The notes beneath the pieces were generated by a model, which was not told the DNA's origin, did not search any database, and was given only the letters and a program-made list of their open reading frames with translations. From assembly GCA_934876235.1 (NCBI GenBank), contig CAKXKM010000091.1:1-6769 (forward strand): a stretch of 6,769 nt of DNA, given 5' to 3'. Shown here piece by piece: positions 1-4,477 of the stretch; within the stretch, counting starts at the first letter, position 1, and each line of letters starts with the position of its first letter. Source of the stretch: Collinsella sp. AF02-46-1. GTDB taxonomy: Bacteria; Actinomycetota; Coriobacteriia; Coriobacteriales; Coriobacteriaceae. The position numbers were made by a program, and so were the translations under genes.

Positions 1-117
1 ATTTTGATTCGCGCTTCGCGCTACAAAATAATGCCGCCCCCTGCGGAATGCGTTGGAAAGCAACCTCATTCCGGCCCGAACAGGTCCGTCTACCTGTGCA
101 TTTACAAATTCGTAAAC
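1..117. other. Non-coding stretch with several inverted repeats
   Basis: I see no credible gene here. The segment holds four possible hairpins. ATTTTG (1-6) can pair with CAAAAT (24-29) around a CGCG/CGCG core (10-13 with 17-20). CGGAATG (44-50) pairs with CATTCCG (67-73), and inside it GTTG (52-55) pairs with CAAC (61-64). ACAGGT (80-85) pairs with ACCTGT (92-97). TTTAC pairs with GTAAA at about 103-116, followed by a run of six T at 118-123. None is a textbook terminator. The last could weakly end transcription coming from upstream of the window, and the 44-73 hairpin could be the 3' end of an upstream transcript. Confidence 0.4.
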
Positions 118-164
118 TTTTTTCAAAAAAGTGCTTGCACAGCTCTCGAATCATAGGTTATTAT
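118..164 (+). promoter_or_regulatory. Promoter of tRNA-Leu with T6-N-A6 upstream element
   Basis: A -35 hexamer TTGCAC (135-140) is followed by a -10 hexamer TATTAT (159-164, spacer 18; or TTATTA one base earlier, spacer 17). Just upstream is the AT palindrome TTTTTT-C-AAAAAA (118-130), joined to the -35 by GTGC. The expected start of transcription, near 171, would leave about 50 bases of 5' leader to be trimmed from the tRNA. The same element, in the same register, precedes the tRNA-Gly promoter at 3591-3636, which supports a functional role (for example UP-element-like activation). Confidence 0.75.
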
Positions 165-221
165 CTTCCTCGTTGAACGCGCGGGTCCAACAAAACGAAC
201 TGCGAATCAACAACATAGCAT

Positions 222-311
222 GTCGGAGTGGCGGAATTGGCAGACGCGCTAGCTTGAGGTGCTAGTGACCGCTTTTTGGTCATGCGGGTTCAAGTCCCGC
301 CTCCGACACCA
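222..311 (+). tRNA. tRNA-Leu (anticodon GAG)
   Basis: This is a complete class II (long variable arm) tRNA. The acceptor strands GTCGGAG (222-228) and CTCCGAC (301-307) pair fully, the discriminator is A308, and CCA is encoded at 309-311. The anticodon stem CTAGC/GCTAG frames a loop TTGAGGT with anticodon GAG at 256-258, which reads CUC and CUU. The extra arm is TGACC/GGTCA around GCTTTTT, and the T arm is GCGGG-TTCAAGT-CCCGC. The long variable arm confirms leucine identity. It appears to be transcribed alone, from the promoter at 135-164 to the terminator at 323-346. Confidence 0.97.
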
Positions 312-322
312 TCGCATTTGAG

Positions 323-346
323 AAGCCTCTTCGGAGGCTTTTTTTT
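323..346 (+). terminator. Intrinsic terminator of tRNA-Leu
   Basis: A perfect 7-bp stem AAGCCTC (323-329) / GAGGCTT (334-340) closes a TTCG tetraloop and runs into eight consecutive T (339-346). It lies 12 bases after the tRNA CCA end and only 23 bases before the start codon of the phosphatase gene. Transcripts from the tRNA promoter would therefore mostly end just before that gene. Confidence 0.9.
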
Positions 347-356
347 ACCGATAGAC

Positions 357-363
357 GGTGAGG
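357..363 (+). promoter_or_regulatory. Ribosome binding site that sets the phosphatase start
   Basis: GGTGAGG lies 6 bases before ATG 370. It overlaps the alternative in-frame GTG at 358, which itself has only the T-rich terminator tail upstream and no purine-rich site. This decides for the shorter form, beginning METLER. Confidence 0.7.
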
Positions 364-369
364 TTCACG

Positions 370-2715
370 ATGGAAACGCTTGAGCGCAACGAGTGGGCAG
401 ACGTTGCCCAACTAGTCGAGATCACGAGCGATGCTGTCATCATCTGCGAGCTCGACGGAACCATTCTGCATGTGAATAATCGCTTGCTCGACTTGATGTG
501 CGAGGAACGCGCCGACGTCATCGGTGGAGATGTCAAAGACGTCTTGTACTCGTCCGCTTTTGAACGTGCGACGGAACATCGTCTGCCATTTGAAACTGAT
601 GGCTCCGAGAACGAACTGATGCTTAAGCTGAGTGACGGCTCTTTTATCCCCGTCTTGGTTCGCGCGGGCTCCGTAACGCCTCCACGCATCTTTGGGCGCC
701 GCGCGCCACGTGTCCTGGTGGCACTTCATAGTATCGAGGAACAGTATTCTCACGACCGTCAGCTCAAGCGTGCGCTATCGGAGCTTAGAGTGGCGAACAA
801 GCGTCTCTCTGGCACGCTCTCGGTCATTATGAGCACTGTGGGCTCCGATGAGCTGCCTTGTTTGTTAGATACCGTTTTGAACCAACTTGTAGGAACGCTC
901 GATGCTTCGGGTGCCGCTATCTATTTTTCTGAGAGCGGTGGTTTTAAGCTCCGCGGTGTTTCCAAGGAGCTGTACGACAGCTACCTGCCCGAGTTTTTGC
1001 CGTATGGCGCTGGCATTCCGACGTATGTGCTCCGCGAGTCGCGCGCCTGTCGCTTGTCGATTCAACAGGACCTTGAGGGTGATAGGGTCGCCTCCGGTAT
1101 GTTCATGGACCTGGACAATCGCTCTAAGCACCTGTTGCGCGTTCAGGATATGCCTCCGTACCGCAGCGAAATCTGTCTTCCCGTGTTTTACGGTACGCAG
1201 ATCCTTGGCGTGCTGGAAGTTGGTTGGAAGCGTCCTCAGGCACCGCTCGCCTATGACGTTAACGTACTCGAGGTCATTTGCGATTACCTGTCTATCCAGC
1301 TGGTCGGCATGGCATCGAGCCTTCGCTCTCGTCGCACGGCCGAGCTTGGCCGCTCGCTCAATGTCTTACGTGATGAGTTGTTTACCTTTCTAGACGATTC
1401 CGCCGCGGCTACCCAGGCGGTATCGTCCGAGATCTGCAATATGCTCAACTGCCATTTTTGCCCTGTTGAGTATGACGCCAGTCTGGACTCCTACGTCGTA
1501 GATTTTGAAGGTGGCAGTCGTGTTGCTTTGCCGGACGATCCCGAGAAGCTTTTCTTTTCCACGACGGCGCCAGCGGCACGGCTGGGGGCTGGTCCTGATG
1601 GCTTTGAGGCATCTGTTTTGGGCGGCACGAGTGCCGAGGACCTTAAACACGTCCGTATAACTCGTGTTGACGAATCGATGCCTATGGGAGGCTGGCTTAG
1701 GGCGCATGGTCTGCCTTGCCAGGGCCTCTACGTCGACACCGGCATCGAGGCGGGGCGCCCGCGCTCTGAGGGTGATGGCAAGCACAGCAACGATGCGATT
1801 GTCCCTGCTTCTGTTGCGAAGGGCCCGACGACGCGCACGTTGCTGCTTCGTGATGGTAGTCAAGAGCCGATTGATGACCTTGAATATGACTACTTGGTGC
1901 ACTTGGCGCATGACTTTGAACTGATCTACGAGGGCGAATCTCAAAAGCGCGAGGAGCGCCATATCGCTCAGACCCTCCAGATTGGCATGAGAAATTCCCT
2001 AGGGGATGTTCCGGGTATCGCGACCGATTCGGTATACCTTTCGGCAACGAATTCGGCGTTGGTCGGCGGCGACTTTTATACGCTTGTCCGTCTTCCCGAC
2101 GATTGCGCCGTAATGATTTTGGGCGATGTATCCGGCAAAGGAATCGAGGCGGCGTCGATGTCGGCGCTCGTCAAGACGGCGCTGACGGCCTATGCCTGGG
2201 AGGGTGCTGGGCCTGCCCGCATGGCACGCTCCCTTAACAGCATGCTTATGGGCTTTTCGAGGGCCGAGACGTTCGTGACGGCCTTTATCGCCAAGATTGA
2301 CCTTAAAGCCGGACGCGCAACGTATTGTTCGGCGGGCCATCCTCCGACCATGGTCATCAGGCCAGAGTCGATGCCGCTGGGTGGCGACGAGGCTCGTGGG
2401 GGAGAGGTCGAGCTGCTTGGATGCCAATCGGGGGTAATCGGTGCATTCGAAGGCATGGTGTACGAGACGGGTGCCTTTACGTTCGCCCCCGGCGATATGC
2501 TCTTTATGTATACGGATGGAACGATTGAGGCCCGTGACCGCACCGGAGCGTTCTTTGGCGAGCAGCGCTTGCGCGATCTTCTGCTTTCTGTTTCGGCGGA
2601 GGGCGTGTCGGGCATTTGCGGCAAGGTCTTGGGCGAGCTTGACCGATTTACCGAATCGGCGCTGGACGATGACATTGCATTGGTGTCCCTTGAGTTTTTG
2701 CGGGGCCGGTCCTAA
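370..2715 (+). CDS. PAS-GAF sensor SpoIIE-type PP2C serine phosphatase
   Basis: A probable cytoplasmic protein phosphatase that removes phosphate from the serine of a STAS-domain antagonist in a partner-switching pathway. No signal peptide or membrane segment is evident in its 781 residues. Approximate domains are a PAS sensor (12-120), a helical linker (120-150), a GAF domain (150-310), a poorly recognisable region that may be a degenerate second GAF (320-525), and a SpoIIE/PP2C catalytic domain (530-778). The catalytic motifs are intact: GGDFY (D568), GDVSGKG (D586), AGHPP (H657), YTDGTIEAR (D716) and DDDIALV (D766-D768). These aspartates are the expected Mn/Mg ligands of the family. ATG at 370 is preferred over GTG at 358 because GAGG (360-363) sits 6 bases upstream. 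The likely substrate is the STAS-HATPase protein encoded 81 bases downstream. No promoter of its own is clear. The input sensed by PAS and GAF cannot be told from sequence. Confidence 0.92.
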   Translation: METLERNEWADVAQLVEITSDAVIICELDGTILHVNNRLLDLMCEERADVIGGDVKDVLYSSAFERATEHRLPFETDGSENELMLKLSDGSFIPVLVRAGSVTPPRIFGRRAPRVLVALHSIEEQYSHDRQLKRALSELRVANKRLSGTLSVIMSTVGSDELPCLLDTVLNQLVGTLDASGAAIYFSESGGFKLRGVSKELYDSYLPEFLPYGAGIPTYVLRESRACRLSIQQDLEGDRVASGMFMDLDNRSKHLLRVQDMPPYRSEICLPVFYGTQILGVLEVGWKRPQAPLAYDVNVLEVICDYLSIQLVGMASSLRSRRTAELGRSLNVLRDELFTFLDDSAAATQAVSSEICNMLNCHFCPVEYDASLDSYVVDFEGGSRVALPDDPEKLFFSTTAPAARLGAGPDGFEASVLGGTSAEDLKHVRITRVDESMPMGGWLRAHGLPCQGLYVDTGIEAGRPRSEGDGKHSNDAIVPASVAKGPTTRTLLLRDGSQEPIDDLEYDYLVHLAHDFELIYEGESQKREERHIAQTLQIGMRNSLGDVPGIATDSVYLSATNSALVGGDFYTLVRLPDDCAVMILGDVSGKGIEAASMSALVKTALTAYAWEGAGPARMARSLNSMLMGFSRAETFVTAFIAKIDLKAGRATYCSAGHPPTMVIRPESMPLGGDEARGGEVELLGCQSGVIGAFEGMVYETGAFTFAPGDMLFMYTDGTIEARDRTGAFFGEQRLRDLLLSVSAEGVSGICGKVLGELDRFTESALDDDIALVSLEFLRGRS

Positions 2716-2738
2716 ACAGCGACGCTGGGCGCGCCGAA

Positions 2739-2754
2739 TCCGCACGGTTGCGGA
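2739..2754 (+). repeat. Small intercistronic hairpin between phosphatase and STAS genes
   Basis: TCCGCA (2739-2744) and TGCGGA (2749-2754) form a 6-bp stem with a CGGT loop in the 81-base gap. No T-run follows, so it is unlikely to be a terminator. It could mark an RNA processing or stabilising point in a shared transcript, or be chance. Confidence 0.35.
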
Positions 2755-2796
2755 AAGGCATGCATCGAACAAGCTCTTTTGGGGAACCATGGTCGT

Positions 2797-3543
2797 ATGA
2801 ATGAGTGGAATGACATAGCGGTTTTGACGCCACCAGGCGATATCGACATCGCCACGGTGCCTGCGCTGCGTCGGCGGTTGGATGCTTTGATTGGCCGCGG
2901 CGTGCGTCGTGTCGTCATCAACTGTCAGGCTGTTAGCTTTATCGATTCGACGGGCTTGGCATTCCTGCTTACGCGCGCTCGTGAGCTCATGAGGCGAGAA
3001 GGCCTGCTTTCGCTCGTCAATGCATCAGGTGAAGTTGTTCGCTTTTTGGAGATTGCTCGTCTTGTCGATATCCTTCATGTCGCGGGGCCGGCACGGGAGC
3101 CTATTCCCGCCATTCCGGTGGGGGAGCTGCCTCGCTGGAGTAAGAGCGTCGAGGTCCGTCAGGGTATCGAGAATCTTCCATACTACCGACATCGCATCGC
3201 CGAACTCCTTGAATCGCTTCCGTTGCGCCGTGACGAGCGCTACGATGTCGCATTGGCGTCGGGGGAGGCACTGGGTAATGCCTATGACCATGCGGGCGGT
3301 ATCGGGTGCGTCCTGACGGTTCAGGCCTATGGCGATCGCGTTGTGGTTGAGGTGCTTGATCGAGGTGCTGGCTATTCTATCGATGAAACGAGCGAGCCGG
3401 TCGCATCCGAGGAACGCGGCCGCGGTATCAAGCTTATGCGTATGCTCGTCGATAACGTGGAGGTTGCTCGTCGTACGGACGGTGCCGGCACGCGCGTGCA
3501 GATGGTGAAGCTGTTTAGCGGAGCACTGGAATCGTGTGCCTAG
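2797..3543 (+). CDS. STAS-HATPase fusion: anti-anti-sigma joined to anti-sigma serine kinase
   Basis: A 248-residue cytoplasmic protein that joins the two halves of a partner switch. Residues 1-100 form a STAS domain like SpoIIAA/RsbV, with the phosphoacceptor motif IDSTGL (D50, S51, T52). Residues 120-245 form an HATPase_c domain like SpoIIAB/RsbW: N-box with E157 and N161 (GEALGNAYDHA), G1 box DRGAG (188-192) and G2 box GRGI (208-211). By family knowledge, the kinase domain would phosphorylate the STAS serine, and the SpoIIE-type phosphatase encoded just upstream would reverse this. The usual arrangement is two separate proteins plus a sigma factor, and no sigma gene is present here. ATG 2797 is chosen because GGGGA (2781-2785) lies upstream, although the 11-base spacing is long. 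A TTG at 2779 would add six residues with no good ribosome site. It is likely co-transcribed with the phosphatase gene. The binding partner is unknown. Confidence 0.9.
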   Translation: MNEWNDIAVLTPPGDIDIATVPALRRRLDALIGRGVRRVVINCQAVSFIDSTGLAFLLTRARELMRREGLLSLVNASGEVVRFLEIARLVDILHVAGPAREPIPAIPVGELPRWSKSVEVRQGIENLPYYRHRIAELLESLPLRRDERYDVALASGEALGNAYDHAGGIGCVLTVQAYGDRVVVEVLDRGAGYSIDETSEPVASEERGRGIKLMRMLVDNVEVARRTDGAGTRVQMVKLFSGALESCA

Positions 3544-3590
3544 CCAATCGCTTTAGCGCGTTTAGCTACTAAGAACATGCGGCAGACAAG

Positions 3591-3636
3591 TTTTTTGAAA
3601 AAAGTACTTGCGTCTTTTGGACAACTCGCGTAAATT
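3591..3636 (+). promoter_or_regulatory. Promoter of the tRNA-Gly/tRNA-Val unit
   Basis: The palindrome TTTTTT-G-AAAAAA (3591-3603) and linker GTAC lead into a -35 TTGCGT (3608-3613). After a 17-base spacer comes TAAATT (3631-3636) as a probable -10. The upstream element, linker and -35 match the tRNA-Leu promoter at 118-140 in both sequence and spacing. Transcription would begin near 3643, just before the tRNA-Gly acceptor at 3649. Confidence 0.72.
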
Positions 3637-3648
3637 AATAACCCGCAA

Positions 3649-3724
3649 GCGGACATGGCTCAGTTGGTAGAGCACAACCTTGCCAAGGTTGGGGTCGCGG
3701 GTTCGAGCCCCGTTGTCCGCTCCA
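3649..3724 (+). tRNA. tRNA-Gly (anticodon GCC)
   Basis: A complete cloverleaf. The acceptor GCGGACA (3649-3655) pairs with TGTCCGC (3714-3720), with discriminator T3721 and encoded CCA at 3722-3724. The D arm is GCTC/GAGC, and the anticodon stem CAACC/GGTTG encloses TTGCCAA, with GCC at 3682-3684 reading GGC and GGU. The T arm GCGGG-TTCGAGC-CCCGT closes with one G-T pair. It is the first gene of a two-tRNA unit. Confidence 0.97.
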
Positions 3725-3727
3725 TTT

Positions 3728-3802
3728 GGGCGTTTAGCTCAGGGGGAGAGCGCTTCCCTGACACGGAAGAGGTCACAAGTTCAAATCTTGTAACGCCCAC
3801 CA
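3728..3802 (+). tRNA. tRNA-Val (anticodon GAC)
   Basis: A complete cloverleaf starting three bases after tRNA-Gly. The acceptor GGGCGTT (3728-3734) pairs with AACGCCC (3792-3798), with discriminator A3799 and encoded CCA at 3800-3802. The anticodon stem CTTCC/GGAAG encloses CTGACAC, with GAC at 3760-3762 reading GUC and GUU. The T arm is ACAAG-TTCAAAT-CTTGT. It is co-transcribed with tRNA-Gly and ends at the hairpin 3811-3847. Its 3' end is a typical place for integrases to act, which matters for the odd sequence that follows. Confidence 0.96.
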
Positions 3803-3810
3803 AATGTTCG

Positions 3811-3847
3811 CAGCTCAGAGGCTATGTCTCTGAGCTGTTTTGCTTTA
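3811..3847 (+). terminator. Intrinsic terminator of the tRNA-Gly/Val unit
   Basis: A perfect 10-bp stem CAGCTCAGAG (3811-3820) / CTCTGAGCTG (3828-3837) with a 7-base loop is followed by TTTTGCTTT. It starts 8 bases after the tRNA-Val CCA. The stop codon of the minus-strand reading frame described at 3822-4161 falls in its loop, so that frame runs into the back of this hairpin. Confidence 0.85.
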
Positions 3848-4161
3848 GGTCACCAAGCGGGTCACCAAATAAGTCATCAAATTTCATATCAGCGCTTTCT
3901 CGCGTTGCCCCACAAGAATCATTTGAGATGTCTCGGAGTTTCTCTCTATGCATATTAAGATCCTTGCATGGATCGATGAGATGTGCGGGCATGGCAAGAA
4001 GCGACCGCAACATGTTGGTCAAGCGCAATCTTTTGGATTCTTTTGGCGTGAGCGGCTTGGTTTTGGTAGGATTTGTCGGCTGCGCGGTTGAGGGGGTTTC
4101 AAAACTGCCGTGCAGGTAGTCGAGCTGATAACGTTTTAGCAGCCTGCCAAGAGCCCTTCAT
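3822..4161 (-). pseudogene. Possible decayed gene running toward tRNA-Val, family unknown
   Basis: On the minus strand a frame is open from 4157 to a TAG at 3824-3822, about 111 codons. It reads like protein rather than noise: a Thr/Pro/Lys-rich linker (QPTNPTKTKPLTPKE), a charged helical part (LNMHREKLRDI) and a repetitive acidic tail (FDDLFGDPLGDLK). Only a TTG at 4028 serves as an internal start. Removing one base in the T run 4134-4137 would join this frame to the upstream minus-strand frame carrying ATG at 4161-4159 (MKGSWQAA...), giving a product of about 113 residues, so a frameshift is possible. No ribosome site is seen upstream of that ATG. The DNA looks AT-richer than the flanking genes. 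Its position at the 3' end of a tRNA suggests a relic of an integrated element, perhaps an integrase C-terminus, but I recognise no catalytic motif and cannot name a family. It may also be chance. Confidence 0.35.
3849..3884. repeat. Three 12-bp tandem imperfect repeats
   Basis: GTCACCAA begins at 3849 and 3861, and the variant GTCATCAA begins at 3873, giving an exact 12-base period. Read on the minus strand they encode a four-residue repeat (FDDL-FGDP-LGDL) at the C-terminus of the possible gene at 3822-4161. CACCAAAT at 3863-3870 also matches the tRNA-Val 3' end at 3798-3805. Confidence 0.6.
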
Positions 4162-4203
4162 TTCTAATGCGTCTGCAAATTGACCAATTGCTTTGACCTG
4201 CTG

Positions 4204-4223
4204 AAACACTATATGTTGTGTTT
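4204..4223. promoter_or_regulatory. NrdR box upstream of nrdD
   Basis: The 16-mer ACACTATATGTTGTGT (4206-4221) fits the known NrdR operator pattern ACACWATATNTWGTGT at every defined position. It sits in a wider inverted repeat, AAACAC (4204-4209) and GTGTTT (4218-4223), and abuts the -35 of the nrdD promoter. NrdR is the ATP/dATP-sensing repressor of ribonucleotide reductase operons. NrdR boxes usually come in pairs about 31-32 bases apart. The second site here is at best weak (around 4238-4255, over the -10). Confidence 0.85.
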
Positions 4224-4251
4224 GACCTAAAAAAAGAATACAGGATATAGA
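4222..4251 (+). promoter_or_regulatory. Promoter of nrdD
   Basis: A -35 TTGACC (4222-4227) and a -10 TATAGA (4246-4251) are separated by an 18-base, A-rich spacer. Each hexamer has one mismatch to the sigma-70 consensus. The start of transcription is expected near 4258, leaving a leader of about 220 bases before nrdD. The NrdR box directly upstream touches the -35, so bound NrdR would block polymerase. Confidence 0.75.
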
Positions 4252-4257
4252 TGCGTC

Positions 4258-4477
4258 TTTGTCGTATGATAGATGGCGGACAGAGAACGAGGACCTTACT
4301 CGCCCCATTTGGATAGATCTTTGAGCCCCTTGATCGGCTGCGAGGATTGTCCGCATGAGGGCCTATGGTTATCGAGAACACAGATTGCGCGACGGCGCCG
4401 CAAGACAGGGGCAAGCCCTGCCGGGCATCGTTTGGCTCTGAAGCGCAATGAGGCTACGATGCGAAAGAGGCAAGAGG
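4258..4477 (+). other. Long structured 5' leader of nrdD
   Basis: This transcribed but probably untranslated segment of about 220 bases can form several stems. A 7-bp stem GCGGACA (4276-4282) / TGTCCGC (4348-4354) encloses two small hairpins, CGAG/CTCG (4288-4302) and AGCC/GGCT (4324-4339). Next come CAGGG/CCCTG (4406-4420) and a 7-bp stem GCATCGT (4425-4431) / ACGATGC (4456-4462) that ends four bases before the ribosome site. CTCGC (4299-4303) can alternatively pair with GCGAG (4340-4344), so two folds are possible. I recognise no known riboswitch class and no cobalamin-riboswitch core. It could be a regulatory RNA or simply a long leader. Confidence 0.45.
4466..4470 (+). promoter_or_regulatory. 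Ribosome binding site that sets the nrdD start
   Basis: AGAGG lies 7 bases before ATG 4478. The earlier in-frame ATG at 4448 has no comparable site, would add ten basic residues (MRLRCERGKR) not expected in NrdD, and lies inside the hairpin 4425-4462. ATG 4478 also gives the family-like beginning MKIIKRSGTEV. Confidence 0.75.

Noticed and set aside
358..369. GTG at 358 as the phosphatase start
   Set aside because: The ribosome site GGTGAGG overlaps this codon and is correctly placed for ATG 370 instead.
2779..2796. TTG at 2779 as the STAS-HATPase start
   Set aside because: It has no ribosome site at a useful distance. ATG 2797 begins just before the STAS fold and has GGGGA upstream.
3655..4119. 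154-codon plus-strand frame beginning inside tRNA-Gly
   Set aside because: It reads through both tRNAs and their terminator, so it cannot be a normal coding gene.
4258..4477. Cobalamin or other known riboswitch before nrdD
   Set aside because: I could not find the conserved core of the cobalamin, c-di-GMP or THF classes by eye. It is kept only as an unassigned structured leader.
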